Notes: generated by a model not told the origin, from the sequence alone. DNA of 64,000 nt from Chryseobacterium sp. 7 (GCF_003663845.1 NZ_RCCA01000001.1:2480001-2544000); one strand, 5' to 3'. Positions 1-9,080 are shown, counted from the stretch's first letter. Numbers and translations are program-made.

Positions 1-1335
1 TACCACCACAATTACCAATGTAATCGCCGCAACGGTAAACCCGATCTCTGAAGCTCCGTCATAAGCTGCCCTGATCTTACTTTTACCCATTTCCATGTGA
101 CGGTAAATGTTTTCAAGTACTACGATCGCGTCATCCACCAGGATCCCTACCACAAGGGATAGCCCCAGTAAGCTCATCAGGTTCAAAGTATATCCCATAA
201 GGTTCATTCCGATGAACGCTGCCACCAATGAAGCCGGGATAGAAACCATTACAATGAACGCGTTTCTGATACTGTGAAGGAATAATAACATCACAATTGC
301 CACGAGGATAATCGCCAAGAATAAGTCGAAAATAACGTGGTTGGCAGATTCAAGGGTAAATTCTGTAGTATCGTTTACGATTTTTACTTTTACTCCCTGA
401 ACTTTATAAGCCTCTTCTACTGTTTTAATTGTTTTCTGAACGCTTTCAGATACCGCTACCGCATTGGCGTCAGATTGTTTTTTAACCTGCATTAAAATGG
501 TCGGGAACTGGTTGAATCTTGCTACCTTTTCTACATCTTTCTGAGAGTCGAAAACAGTTGCAATATCAGATAAACGTACCTGAGCACCATTTTTATTGGA
601 AACTACAAGGTTGTTCATTTCCTCGGTAGATTTATACTTTCCTGAAAGTCTGATCGTAGATTTTGTAGTTCTCGTTTTCAAACTTCCTGTAGGGAAATCA
701 AGGTTTGATGAAAGGATTGCCTGTTGTACATCTCCGATTGAAAGTCCGTACCCTTGTAATTTTTTTTCATCAAGATTCACCTGAATTTCTCTCTCCTGTC
801 CCCCCACAAGGTCTACCTGAGCTACACCGTTTACACGGGAGAAAATAGGTTCAATCTTTTTATCTAATAAGTCATAAAGGTCTTTACTGTTTAATTTATC
901 AGATGAGATACTCATCGTGATAATAGGTAGATCATCTAAAGAGAACTTGTTCAGAGAGGGCGCTTTCACGTCGTCCGGAAGGTCTGCAAGAATTGCATTT
1001 ACCTTTCTCTGAGCATCATTCAAAGCATAGTCTACATCGGCACCATCATTCAGCTGAACCATGATTACGGATAGACTCTCATATGAAGAAGATTCTACTT
1101 TTTTTACGTTTTCCAGAGAACCTACGGCATCTTCAATCTTTCGGGTAACGGAAGTTTCCACCTCTGCTGGGGAAGCTCCCGGATATACCGTAGAAATGGT
1201 TACCATGTTGGTTTCAAACTTCGGAATCAATTCGTATCCCATGAGCGTATAACTCAGGATACCTCCCAACGTCAGAATTGTAAATAATACAATTACCAGC
1301 GAGGGTCTTTTAATGGATATTTCTGCTAACTTCAT
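1..1335 (-). CDS. RND efflux pump inner-membrane subunit (HAE1/AcrB-like), C-terminal part outside window
   Basis: This is the proton-driven inner-membrane pump of a tripartite drug-efflux complex. The reading frame is open from the ATG at 1335 to the window edge (445 codons), so roughly the first 40 percent of a usual ~1040-residue protein is present. It starts MKLAEISIKRPSL, as HAE1 pumps do, followed by the first transmembrane helix. The porter region contains the P-G-A-S-P-A-E-V-E motif, and near the edge the helix 4 motif GILVDDAIVVLENV carries the paired aspartates used for proton relay. The adaptor gene lies 7 bp upstream, so the two are surely co-transcribed with the TolC gene. The substrate cannot be read from the sequence. 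Confidence 0.95.
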   Translation of the reverse strand, partial: MKLAEISIKRPSLVIVLFTILTLGGILSYTLMGYELIPKFETNMVTISTVYPGASPAEVETSVTRKIEDAVGSLENVKKVESSSYESLSVIMVQLNDGADVDYALNDAQRKVNAILADLPDDVKAPSLNKFSLDDLPIITMSISSDKLNSKDLYDLLDKKIEPIFSRVNGVAQVDLVGGQEREIQVNLDEKKLQGYGLSIGDVQQAILSSNLDFPTGSLKTRTTKSTIRLSGKYKSTEEMNNLVVSNKNGAQVRLSDIATVFDSQKDVEKVARFNQFPTILMQVKKQSDANAVAVSESVQKTIKTVEEAYKVQGVKVKIVNDTTEFTLESANHVIFDLFLAIILVAIVMLLFLHSIRNAFIVMVSIPASLVAAFIGMNLMGYTLNLMSLLGLSLVVGILVDDAIVVLENIYRHMEMGKSKIRAAYDGASEIGFTVAAITLVIVVV

Positions 1336-1342
1336 GGGTCTG

Positions 1343-2404
1343 CTACTTTATAATATTCACTTTAGATCCATTGTCCAGATTGATCTGTCCGCTGGTTACC
1401 ACCTGCTCTCCACCATTCAATCCGCTTAGAACCTGAACTTTATCTCCGTAAACTTTTCCAATGGTTACTTTGATCAGTTTAGCAACGCCATTCTGAACAA
1501 CAAATAATTGCCCTGAGCTTACTCCGTTTACAAATGCTTCTGCAGGAACTGTAAGCATATTCTTAGTTTCTGCACCGTTGTTGGTACTGAATTTAGCTGT
1601 TGCATACATACCCGCTTTCAGATTTCCTCTGTTCTGAACCTCAATTTCCACAGGGAAATTCAAAGAAGCATCACTTTTAGGAGCGATGAAAGTAATTCTA
1701 CCTACGAATGAATCTTCCGGTAAAACATTTACTTTAATCGGAACTTCCTGACCTAACTGGATTTTCCCTATCTGGCTTTCATCTACTAAAACAGAAAGTT
1801 TTAAGCTGTTGATGTTAACTATTTCAAACATTGATGTTCCCGGGGAAACTACAGTACCAGGCTCAACCATTTTTTTATTGATGGTACCACTGATTCCTGC
1901 ACGGATGCTTGTATCATTTACTTTTACACCTTGTGCTTTCACTGCAGCCTGCATATTTTTCAGCTGTAGTCTTGAGTTATCAAGCTGCTGCTTTGTAACC
2001 CCGCCTGTTTTGTATGCGTTTTCATAACGTTGGTTATCCATGATCGCATTCTGAAGATTATTCTGAGCCTGAGTAACATCTACTTCAATAGCATCTCTTT
2101 TAATAGTTGCTAACACCTGACCTGCACCTACTCTGGAACCTTCTTTTACCAAAACGTTTACGATACGTCCTGAAATTTCAGAAGACTGGTTCATTTCCTG
2201 CTTAGGAATAAAAGTTCCGTTAGCAGAGTAATCAGTATCAATATTTTCTCTTGTAACAGTTACAATATTCACATTGATTTTATCTACCTGCTTGGCCACT
2301 TCTTTTACTTCCTGAGTCTGCTTTTCTTTGTTCCCGGCAATCTTGTAAGCTGCTAAACCTACCAGTACTGCTGCTACGATGATATATATTAAAGTTTTTT
2401 TCAT
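1343..2404 (-). CDS. RND efflux periplasmic adaptor (membrane fusion protein)
   Basis: The product links the RND pump to the outer-membrane channel. The 353 residues start with an N-terminal hydrophobic helix (about residues 4-20) that can act as signal or anchor; there is no lipobox cysteine. Next come a half lipoyl domain (ISGRIVNVLVKEGSRV), a short alpha-hairpin rich in Q and N, the second lipoyl half (AGISGTINKKMVEPG), a beta-barrel domain and a membrane-proximal domain ending in GEQVVTSGQINL. The short hairpin is typical of Bacteroidota adaptors. The gene sits between the TolC gene (9 bp gap) and the pump gene (7 bp gap), in the order tolC-adaptor-pump. Confidence 0.95.
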   Translation of the reverse strand: MKKTLIYIIVAAVLVGLAAYKIAGNKEKQTQEVKEVAKQVDKINVNIVTVTRENIDTDYSANGTFIPKQEMNQSSEISGRIVNVLVKEGSRVGAGQVLATIKRDAIEVDVTQAQNNLQNAIMDNQRYENAYKTGGVTKQQLDNSRLQLKNMQAAVKAQGVKVNDTSIRAGISGTINKKMVEPGTVVSPGTSMFEIVNINSLKLSVLVDESQIGKIQLGQEVPIKVNVLPEDSFVGRITFIAPKSDASLNFPVEIEVQNRGNLKAGMYATAKFSTNNGAETKNMLTVPAEAFVNGVSSGQLFVVQNGVAKLIKVTIGKVYGDKVQVLSGLNGGEQVVTSGQINLDNGSKVNIIK

Positions 2405-2413
2405 TTTAGTTTA

Positions 2414-3781
2414 TTATAAGTTTTGTAGTGTGTTTAGTTCACCCTTAGCTTTTATCAGCTTGATCTCAGCCTGTTTGTAGTCTAGCAATGCAGTTGAATA
2501 GTTCTGTTTAGCCTGTGTAAGCGAGTTTTCAGTATCCAATACTTCAGTAAGTGTAGCCAATCCGTATTGATAGTTAGATTGGGTATTCTTCTGTACTTTC
2601 TCTGCCAGATCCACATTATCTTTCATGCTTTGAATATTAATGATGGCATTTTCCATATTAGAAACAGCATTTTTATAATCTAAGCTCAGATTGAGTTTTT
2701 TATTTATAATATCCTGATCTAAATCCTGAATGTCTATTTCTGCCTGCTCGATCTGAGCTTTAGTAGCTCCCCCCATAAAAATCGGGATTTTAATTGCTAA
2801 TCCAACAGAAGCATAGTCTCCCCAATTGGTTCCCTGGCTTGATCCTGAAGTATAAGGGAATTTATTTCCCAACCCTTGCCAGCCATAATTGGCAGAAAGA
2901 CCTACAGTAGGATAAAGATTAGCTACTGTTGCTTTTTTATTATATATCAAAAGTTCTTTTTGTTTATTTAAAACTTTTAATTCAGAACGTGTTTCAAGAT
3001 TAACATTACTGTCTAATAGCTGAGGATTCGGTACAATTGTTTTTTCTTCAAGTTCAATGGCTGTTTCAATAGGAATCCCCATATAAAACTTCAATGAATT
3101 CTTTGAAACTTCAACTGCGTTAATCAATTGCTGCTTGTTTGAACCGATATTGGTAAGCTGAACATTGGTACGATCCAGATCAATTGGTTTTGCCAGACCA
3201 TTATCTACCAAGCTTTTGATTACATTCCTTACTCTTTCTGTATTAGCATAGCTTTCTTGTACAGTTTTCAGATTCTCTTCCTGAACAAATACCTGATAAT
3301 AAGCTGTGGCCACATTTTCAATAATCTGTTCATTGGTCAGTTCGGAATTCAAAAGATAGAACTCTCTTGTTGATTTTGCAGCTTTAAGACCGATAAAAAC
3401 TCTCTGATCAAAAATGTTCTGATTCAGCGTAACTACATTTACAGACTGCCATTTTGTTCCGAAAGCAACCGGAATAAGCTCTCCGGGTTTCCCTAAAACT
3501 TCTCCGGGAAGAACAGATTTCTGCAAAATAGGATTATACGTATTGTTTATCGTTGCACTTATCTGAGGTAAGGCACCGGCTCTGGCTTCATCAATCTTAT
3601 ATTCGGCTTTTTTGACCTGTAAGGCGGCTTTTTTAGCTTCTGCCTTATTTTGAAGTGCCTGTTTTATTGCTTCCTGCAGGGAAACCTGCTGCTGGGCAGA
3701 CATCAGTGTAGAGCCGAAAATCATAAATGCTGAAGCTATCCCAATTTTTAGCTTTGTAGCAGTTATACGTTTTCTATTCAT
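2414..3781 (-). CDS. TolC family outer-membrane efflux protein
   Basis: The protein forms the outer-membrane exit duct of the efflux system. It has 455 residues, the usual TolC-family length. An N-terminal signal peptide ends near LMSAQQQ (about residue 31). The body shows the two-fold repeat of long amphipathic coiled-coil helices, with the hallmark segments EAIKQALQNK near the start and QAKQNYSTALLDYKQAEIKL near the end. It is the first structural gene of the operon; the tetR gene lies 88 bp upstream in the same orientation and may share its promoter. Confidence 0.93.
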   Translation of the reverse strand: MNRKRITATKLKIGIASAFMIFGSTLMSAQQQVSLQEAIKQALQNKAEAKKAALQVKKAEYKIDEARAGALPQISATINNTYNPILQKSVLPGEVLGKPGELIPVAFGTKWQSVNVVTLNQNIFDQRVFIGLKAAKSTREFYLLNSELTNEQIIENVATAYYQVFVQEENLKTVQESYANTERVRNVIKSLVDNGLAKPIDLDRTNVQLTNIGSNKQQLINAVEVSKNSLKFYMGIPIETAIELEEKTIVPNPQLLDSNVNLETRSELKVLNKQKELLIYNKKATVANLYPTVGLSANYGWQGLGNKFPYTSGSSQGTNWGDYASVGLAIKIPIFMGGATKAQIEQAEIDIQDLDQDIINKKLNLSLDYKNAVSNMENAIINIQSMKDNVDLAEKVQKNTQSNYQYGLATLTEVLDTENSLTQAKQNYSTALLDYKQAEIKLIKAKGELNTLQNL

Positions 3782-3869
3782 AATTTTATACTTCGTTTAT
3801 TTTTTATTTATTTTCAGTCATTATTTATTTCTAAATGACGAATCATTGGTAGAAATACTTTAGTTTTTT

Positions 3870-4463
3870 TCAGTTTTTGAACAACATATTGATAATAATC
3901 TCTTTTCGCTCAGAAATGATCTTATCATATTCTTCATCATTAATTAATAAATTTTCCATAAATAAGGGTCTTATGGCACTTGGGAAAACCAATAGCGAAA
4001 CCATATTCAGAATAAACTGAACGGGTGCCATTTTCTCAATATTTCCCAATTCCATTTCTGTTTCAATATCCTTATACATATCGTTCAGGATATCTTCTTC
4101 AATTTCTCTCTGATGGCAGGTCCCTTTATTAATCTGTGATACAATATACGTTTCAAGATACGGATACTGAAGGCTCGTAGAAAGACTGCTTTCTATGAAT
4201 TGGCTGATCTTTTCTTTAAAAGGCAGATCAGAATTCTGAATGATCTTCGACTTTTCCTGTTCTACTCTTTGCGCTTCATCAAAGATGATCTGGATAAGCT
4301 TATCCCTTGAACGGAAATAGTAATTAATAAGGGTTCTGTTCACTCCGGCTTCATCTGCAATCTCCTGCGTAGTAGCATCAAATTTTCCTTTCACAAAGAA
4401 CAAATTCTTCGCTGTCTCCTTAATCAATTCCTGTGTTTGGTCTTTTTTTGCTTGATTTGACAT
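3870..4463 (-). CDS. TetR/AcrR family repressor of the efflux operon
   Basis: This is a 197-residue transcription regulator. The N-terminal helix-turn-helix spans about residues 22-58 (QEIADEAGVNRTLINYYFRS), the usual TetR form; the C-terminal ligand domain is family specific and gives no clue to the inducer. It heads the efflux operon in the same direction, so it very likely represses itself and the three efflux genes until a pump substrate binds (inference from family and position). Two identical TTGTTAAACAA dyads flank its predicted promoter and are the best operator candidates. The ATG is preceded by a well-placed promoter. Confidence 0.92.
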   Translation of the reverse strand: MSNQAKKDQTQELIKETAKNLFFVKGKFDATTQEIADEAGVNRTLINYYFRSRDKLIQIIFDEAQRVEQEKSKIIQNSDLPFKEKISQFIESSLSTSLQYPYLETYIVSQINKGTCHQREIEEDILNDMYKDIETEMELGNIEKMAPVQFILNMVSLLVFPSAIRPLFMENLLINDEEYDKIISERKEIIINMLFKN

Positions 4464-4465
4464 TT

Positions 4466-4476
4466 TTGTTAAACAA
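4466..4476. promoter_or_regulatory. Candidate TetR operator, copy 1
   Basis: TTGTTAAACAA is a perfect dyad around a central A. It lies just upstream of the tetR ATG, at about the expected transcription start. An identical copy sits exactly 50 bp away at 4516-4526. The flanking ACAAATTTGT at 4473-4482 is a further overlapping palindrome. Confidence 0.5.
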
Positions 4477-4483
4477 ATTTGTG

Positions 4484-4515
4484 CAAATTTATACTAAAAT
4501 TTATTTTTGACAAAA
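4484..4515 (-). promoter_or_regulatory. Predicted Bacteroidota promoter of tetR and the efflux operon
   Basis: Read on the minus strand, TTTTG at 4515-4511 is followed after 19 bp by TAAATTTG at 4491-4484. This matches the Bacteroidota sigma factor pattern TTTG/TAnnTTTG. The start would fall near 4478, about 15 nt before the tetR ATG. Confidence 0.55.
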
Positions 4516-4526
4516 TTGTTAAACAA
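4516..4526. promoter_or_regulatory. Candidate TetR operator, copy 2
   Basis: This is the second exact copy of the TTGTTAAACAA dyad. It abuts the upstream edge of the predicted -33 element of the tetR promoter. With copy 1 it brackets the promoter, as expected for a repressor that blocks RNA polymerase. Confidence 0.5.
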
Positions 4527-4591
4527 AAAAATTAAACAGAAATGTTATGACATCCATCATGTTTTGAATTTAAAAGCCGGAACAAAAAAAC

Positions 4592-4626
4592 AATTCTCCT
4601 CAGCAAAAACATTACTGAGGAGAATT
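4592..4626 (-). terminator. Rho-independent terminator-like hairpin
   Basis: The arms AATTCTCCTCAG and CTGAGGAGAATT form a 12-bp perfect stem with an 11-nt loop. On the minus strand it is followed by GTTTTTTT. It lies behind the cvfB-like gene, as a second hairpin after the one at 4671-4702, and would insulate the tetR promoter. Confidence 0.6.
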
Positions 4627-4670
4627 ATTTTAGCGGAGAAATCCAATTACAGACGACTCCGAAGGAAACA

Positions 4671-4702
4671 AAAAAACGGGCAGAAATCTCTGCCCGTTTT
4701 TT
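4671..4702. terminator. Bidirectional terminator after the cvfB-like gene
   Basis: CGGGCAGA/TCTGCCCG forms an 8-bp stem with a 4-nt loop, flanked by A6 on the left and T6 on the right, so it can work in both directions. The minus-strand gene ending at 4706 stops 4 nt before it. Confidence 0.8.
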
Positions 4703-4705
4703 GTT

Positions 4706-5530
4706 TTATAATAATTTGATCTTGTCTTCAAGAATATCGATAACCTTATCCTTATAAAGTCCACCGATGGCTTTTTTGAAGTTTTTCTTGCTCATCTGAA
4801 GTTCATCTTTGATCTCTTCCGGAGAAGATTTATCAGATACATACAGAAGTCCGTAGTTTTCTTCCAGCTTATTCAGAATCTTTTGTTTGAACTCGTCTAT
4901 ATTTTCAAACCCTTCCGGCTGTAAAGAAATGTCTATTTTTCCATCTTCACGTATGGTTTTGATGTATCCTTTTTCTTCTGACAGTGGATATAGTTTTTTA
5001 AAAACATCAGAAGCATAGATCAAACCGATATATTGTTTGTTGATAACAACATTCCAGCCCAATTCACTTTCATTCATCATCAGCAGATCTACTTTGTCTC
5101 CTTTCTTGAAAGGAAGATCGTCATACTGAGGATTTCTCTTGAACTTCGTGGTACCGGTAATCAGTTCCATATCTTCGTCTACATAAATATAGACCAAGTA
5201 TCTTTTCCCTTCAACAATTTTCGTTTTCTGCTGTTTGTAAGGAATAAATAAATCTTTAATAATTCCCCAATCCATAAAAGCCCCGCTTGGAAGACTCTGT
5301 ACACAGCTCATTACGGCAAATTCACCTACTTCTGCTAATGGGATTTCTGTTGTTGCCTTCAGTTTATCATCATCCTGGTATACAAAAACTTCAACTTCTT
5401 CGCCTTCTTCTTTTTCGTCCTGAATAAAGATTTTAGGCAGAAAAGCTTTCTCACCGGATTCGTCTACGAGGATCCATCCTGAATTAATTTTTTCTGAAAT
5501 TGTTAAAGTTTGAGTTTTTCCGAGTTGCAT
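4706..5530 (-). CDS. CvfB-like RNA-binding protein (S1 domains plus winged helix)
   Basis: The 274 residues match the CvfB/YitL family: N-terminal S1-like modules (for example LGKTQTLTISEKINSGW and, in the middle, KKGDKVDLLMMNESELGWNVV), then an S1-type segment ending DGKIDISLQPEGFENIDEF, and a C-terminal winged helix (about 215-274, SSPEEIKDELQMSKKNFKKAIGGLYK). The S. aureus family member affects expression of virulence factors; the cytoplasmic role in Flavobacteriia is not defined. It is monocistronic, with a terminator right behind the stop. The gap to the next upstream gene (5531-5726) shows nothing I can name. Confidence 0.85.
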   Translation of the reverse strand: MQLGKTQTLTISEKINSGWILVDESGEKAFLPKIFIQDEKEEGEEVEVFVYQDDDKLKATTEIPLAEVGEFAVMSCVQSLPSGAFMDWGIIKDLFIPYKQQKTKIVEGKRYLVYIYVDEDMELITGTTKFKRNPQYDDLPFKKGDKVDLLMMNESELGWNVVINKQYIGLIYASDVFKKLYPLSEEKGYIKTIREDGKIDISLQPEGFENIDEFKQKILNKLEENYGLLYVSDKSSPEEIKDELQMSKKNFKKAIGGLYKDKVIDILEDKIKLL

Positions 5531-5726
5531 TGATGATAAAATTAGCTGACAAAGGTACGGAAATTTGAAGATGCCAACCTAGTCAATGAGGGTATAATTC
5601 TTTTATGGTTTTTATAAATACAGTGAAACAATGAAAACATTCCGTTTTTAAAAAGATATATTTTGACTGAAGCCAATAAACTGGATGGTAAAAAATAAAC
5701 GCGTTTTAGCCCGTTTCTATTAAATA

Positions 5727-6599
5727 TTATAATTTCGAAATATACTCCATCAGCTCACGTTTACTGCTTTCAAAATCAAAGGCATCTGTCACCATAAAAT
5801 AATGCTCTTTGTCTACACAGTTACGATATATAGATTTAGCTAATGCCAACTTTTTATTATCAAAACTTATTGCTTTCACTAAATCTCTTATTTGTGCAGC
5901 AGTAAACATTGAAACACGCATCTGCTGATTAATCATGGTAATTTTCCCATCATCAAACCTTTCATTTTCCATCATCGTATCAAAAAAGTGGCGAAAAGAT
6001 TGAGTATCCATCGCATTCCCATTAAGATATCCGCCTCCGGACTGATTTCCGTAAGGATTGTTCCAGATATCATTCCAGTCATTAAATCCATACTGATTTT
6101 GAAGAGGATAAGAATCCAATAGATACAGACCTTCATTAGTGAAAAAATCCAAGACCATTCTGTTATTATTGCGGAGCATCAGAGTGGTTCTGTAAATCAG
6201 AAAACCATTCTCATAGATTGAAATGGGCATACTTCCTGATGACAGGTCAAAAAATCTGTATTTTCCGGAACCGTTTGACATCATCTGATCACCGACTTCT
6301 ACGGTAAAAAATCCCTGCTCAGGAATTCTCAGAAAGACTTCTGCATACCCGTAGTTTCTGTCCCATTGATAATTTTGATTTTTTATTCTATTTCCAAATC
6401 CATTTCCTCCTCTCTGAGGAATGGCAGTATTTCCAGATCTCGACCGATCAACAATTTTATTTCTTTCATCCGGGCTTTTAGAGGTTCTCATCTCTGTGCC
6501 TGAAGCCTCATTTTTTAATAACTCCCCTGCCTTTCCTGCTTCCTGTGCGAATGAACTGATCCCAGCCAAAAGCACCCAACTTATAAAAATCTTTTTCAT
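5727..6599 (-). CDS. Secreted DUF4476 domain protein
   Basis: The start is taken at the ATG at 6599 because it opens directly into a signal peptide (MKKIFISWVLLAGISSFAQ); the longer frame would begin with a TTG five codons earlier. The mature protein has a low-complexity linker (SRSGNTAIPQRGGNGFGNR), a beta-rich middle part, and a C-terminal helical DUF4476 domain (about the last 95 residues). Within this, regularly spaced motifs such as FDDGKITMINQ and FTAAQIRDLVKAISFDNKKL are typical. The function of DUF4476 is unknown; family members are exported in Bacteroidota. It is convergent with nothing and shares a terminator region with lpdA. Confidence 0.8.
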   Translation of the reverse strand: MKKIFISWVLLAGISSFAQEAGKAGELLKNEASGTEMRTSKSPDERNKIVDRSRSGNTAIPQRGGNGFGNRIKNQNYQWDRNYGYAEVFLRIPEQGFFTVEVGDQMMSNGSGKYRFFDLSSGSMPISIYENGFLIYRTTLMLRNNNRMVLDFFTNEGLYLLDSYPLQNQYGFNDWNDIWNNPYGNQSGGGYLNGNAMDTQSFRHFFDTMMENERFDDGKITMINQQMRVSMFTAAQIRDLVKAISFDNKKLALAKSIYRNCVDKEHYFMVTDAFDFESSKRELMEYISKL

Positions 6600-6636
6600 A
6601 TATGAAATTTTCAAAAACCATGTCCATTTTTATGCC

Positions 6637-6671
6637 AAAAAAAGGAGAAACCGAATCGATTTCTCCTTTTT
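6637..6671. terminator. Terminator between lpdA and the DUF4476 gene
   Basis: An AAAGGAGAAA / TTTCTCCTTT stem with runs of A and T on both sides lies just past the lpdA stop codon. It serves lpdA on the minus strand and could work on either strand. Confidence 0.75.
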
Positions 6672-6703
6672 ATATTTAAATGATTAAATTTATTAATCAG
6701 CTA

Positions 6704-8107
6704 TTACATATGAATAGGTCTTTTTGCTGTAGCATCTAATGCAGCTTCTTTGATAGCTTCTGCATACGTTGGGTGAGCATGAGAACTTCTTGCGATATCT
6801 TCAGCACTTGCACGGAATTCCATAGCAATTACCCCTTCAGCAATCAGGTCAGCAGCTCTTGCTCCTACGATGTGCATTCCTAAAACTTCATCCGTTTTTT
6901 CGTCTGCAATAATTTTAACAAGACCGTCGATATCACCACTTGCACGGCTTCTACCTAAAGCTCTCATTGGGAAAGATCCTACTTTGTAAGCTACACCTTC
7001 TTCTTTTAACTGTTCTTCTGTTTTACCTACTCCTGCAACTTCAGGCCATGTATAAACAACTCCAGGAATCAGGTTGTAGTTGATGTGAGGTTTTTGCCCT
7101 GCTAAAGTTTCAGCAACAAATACACCTTCTTCTTCAGCTTTGTGAGCAAGCATAGCTCCTTTGATAACGTCACCAATTGCATAGATGTTAGCAACATTAG
7201 TCTGTAAGTGGTCGTTTACTTTTACTCTTCCTCTTTCGTCAAGCTCTACTCCTGCTTTTTCAAGACCAAGACCTTCTGTGTAAGGCTTTCTACCTACAGA
7301 AACTAAACAGTAATCTCCTTCTACTACTACTTCTTCTCCTTTTTTATCTTTAGCCGTGATCTTTACAGTGTCTCCGTTTCTTTCAACCGCAGAAACCGCA
7401 GTAGAAAGCATAAACTTCATTCCTTGTTTTTTAAGAACTTTAGTCAATTCTTTACTTAAAGCTCCATCCATTCCAGGGATGATTTTATCCATAAATTCAA
7501 CAACAGTTACCTGAGCACCTAACCTTAAGTACACAGAACCTAGTTCAAGACCGATAACTCCACCTCCGATAACTACTAAATGTTTAGGAATTTCTTTAAG
7601 ATTTAAAGCTTCTGTAGAAGTAATTACTCTTTCTTTATCTAAAGAGATGAAAGGCAGCGTAGATGGTTTAGAACCTGTTGCAATGATTGTATATTTAGAC
7701 TCGATGGTTTCAGAAGAACCGTCGTTTTTTGTCACTTTAACCTGAGTAGCAGATTCGAAGCTTCCTACTCCTTCAAAAACAGTAATCTGGTTTTTGTTCA
7801 TCAAATAGCTGATACCGTCTGTATTTTGTTTAATCACTTCGTTTTTACGTGCGATCATTCTAGCGATATCTGCTTGCGGCTCATTAATAATGATTCCGTG
7901 GCCTGCAAAATTGTGTTTTGCATTTTCGAAATGCTCAGAGCTGTCAAGAAGCGCTTTTGACGGAATACATCCAACGTTAAGACAAGTTCCGCCTAAAGTT
8001 GAATATTTTTCAATAATTGCTGTTTTGAAACCTAACTGTGCTGCACGGATAGCAGCAACATAACCACCGGGACCAGAACCTATTACGGTAACATCGAATT
8101 GACTCAT
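6704..8107 (-). CDS. lpdA: Dihydrolipoyl dehydrogenase (E3)
   Basis: This FAD flavoprotein reoxidises the dihydrolipoyl groups of the pyruvate and 2-oxoglutarate dehydrogenase complexes with NAD+. The 467 residues are family length. GSGPGG at 10-15 binds FAD; GGTCLNVGCIPSK carries the redox disulfide C42/C47; a second Rossmann motif (VVIGGGVIGLELGSVY) binds NAD; AIGDV lies near the C-terminal part; HAHPTYAEA near the end supplies the His445-Glu450 base of the partner subunit. The E1/E2 genes are not in this window, so E3 is encoded apart and is probably shared among complexes. It has a good promoter at 8151-8182. Confidence 0.97.
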   Translation of the reverse strand: MSQFDVTVIGSGPGGYVAAIRAAQLGFKTAIIEKYSTLGGTCLNVGCIPSKALLDSSEHFENAKHNFAGHGIIINEPQADIARMIARKNEVIKQNTDGISYLMNKNQITVFEGVGSFESATQVKVTKNDGSSETIESKYTIIATGSKPSTLPFISLDKERVITSTEALNLKEIPKHLVVIGGGVIGLELGSVYLRLGAQVTVVEFMDKIIPGMDGALSKELTKVLKKQGMKFMLSTAVSAVERNGDTVKITAKDKKGEEVVVEGDYCLVSVGRKPYTEGLGLEKAGVELDERGRVKVNDHLQTNVANIYAIGDVIKGAMLAHKAEEEGVFVAETLAGQKPHINYNLIPGVVYTWPEVAGVGKTEEQLKEEGVAYKVGSFPMRALGRSRASGDIDGLVKIIADEKTDEVLGMHIVGARAADLIAEGVIAMEFRASAEDIARSSHAHPTYAEAIKEAALDATAKRPIHM

Positions 8108-8150
8108 GTTATTCTATGAATTTGTTTATTATTATCTATCTTAATTCTCA

Positions 8151-8182
8151 CAAATTTACATATAAATTACCAAGCACCAAAG
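8151..8182 (-). promoter_or_regulatory. Predicted lpdA promoter
   Basis: On the minus strand, TTTG at 8182-8179 is followed after 20 bp by TAAATTTG at 8158-8151. It lies about 43 nt upstream of the lpdA ATG. Confidence 0.6.
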
Positions 8183-8237
8183 TGAGTTTTATCAATTTTA
8201 AAAATGATAATTATATGCTTTAGTTTTATGAAAAGTA

Positions 8238-8624
8238 TTATTTTATGAACTTAATATTTTCTTCGTTGCCTTCCTTCAGGTAAATAGCGGTGAAGACAAG
8301 AGGTTTTTCTGCTGAAGCATTATCAAAATGGAGAATTTTCACATTTTTAGGTTCGTAAAAAGCATCGCCTTCATGAAGTATCACTTTTTCCTTTCCTTCT
8401 ATCTGAAAAATAACTTCACCGGAATTGATTATTCCTACCACAGGACAGGGATGCAGATGTTCCGGAGCTCCTTGTCCGGCTGCCATTGTTATTTCCTGAA
8501 TCTCTGTAGATTTTACTTTTTGATCAAGAGCAGTTTTCAACAATTCTTTTCTGGAGATTGCCTTCTGCTGAGCCATCATTCCAACAGAATTCAGCATCAG
8601 AACAGCAATGATAAATGATTTCAT
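8238..8624 (-). CDS. Secreted cupin-domain protein
   Basis: The 128 residues begin with a signal peptide (MKSFIIAVLMLNSVGMMAQQ). The mature part is a single small cupin barrel: APEHLHPCPVVGIINSGEV carries the metal-binding histidines of cupin motif 1, and LHEGDAFYEPKNVKILHFDN is motif 2. Such proteins bind a metal and a small ligand or act on one; the substrate cannot be inferred. It lies 32 bp downstream of the unknown gene at 8657-9001 in the same direction, so the two may be co-transcribed. Confidence 0.8.
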   Translation of the reverse strand: MKSFIIAVLMLNSVGMMAQQKAISRKELLKTALDQKVKSTEIQEITMAAGQGAPEHLHPCPVVGIINSGEVIFQIEGKEKVILHEGDAFYEPKNVKILHFDNASAEKPLVFTAIYLKEGNEENIKFIK

Positions 8625-8656
8625 AAATTTGATATTTATTTAAATCAACATACATA

Positions 8657-9001
8657 TTATACATTCAGTTTTCCTTGTCCAAATTCGCCTGTACTTTCAA
8701 AAAAAGAACCTCCATATACATACCATTCAAGACTTTCCAAATATTCCACTGCATTTTCCGGGGTTATATTGGGGCGGTCTTTTTTAGAAACAATTCCTTT
8801 GTACCATCTTCCTGATTTGGAAAAACTTTCATATTCCACAAAATAATGAATCCATATTCTCTGGCACAGTTTACACTGTTGAATGGATACTTCTCCATAT
8901 CTTCCGTTGGTATGATCAATTCCTAATGCTGAGCTTCTATATTCCGTATAATTTGAGTTCGGCTTCTCACAGGCACATCCTAATTTCTGGATTTTATTCA
9001 T
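8657..9001 (-). CDS. Conserved hypothetical protein with paired cysteines
   Basis: I do not recognise a family for this 114-residue protein. It has no signal peptide or membrane segment. C9 and C11 (GCACEKP) together with the later CKLCQRIW pair could bind zinc. The remainder is aromatic rich (W and Y), with WYKGIVSKKDRP and a C-terminal YVYGGSFFESTG. The ATG at 9001 has no close competing start. It precedes the cupin gene in the same direction. Confidence 0.6.
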   Translation of the reverse strand: MNKIQKLGCACEKPNSNYTEYRSSALGIDHTNGRYGEVSIQQCKLCQRIWIHYFVEYESFSKSGRWYKGIVSKKDRPNITPENAVEYLESLEWYVYGGSFFESTGEFGQGKLNV

Positions 9002-9080
9002 GAATGAAAAAATTGGTTTTCAGATAAAATTTATAGCTCCAAAGGTAAGAAATTGACATCCGATAAAGCAAATGGACTCA

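Noticed and set aside
4507..4719. A 70-codon plus-strand frame between tetR and the cvfB-like gene
   Set aside because: It runs through two terminator hairpins and the operator region and has low-complexity lysine-rich translation.
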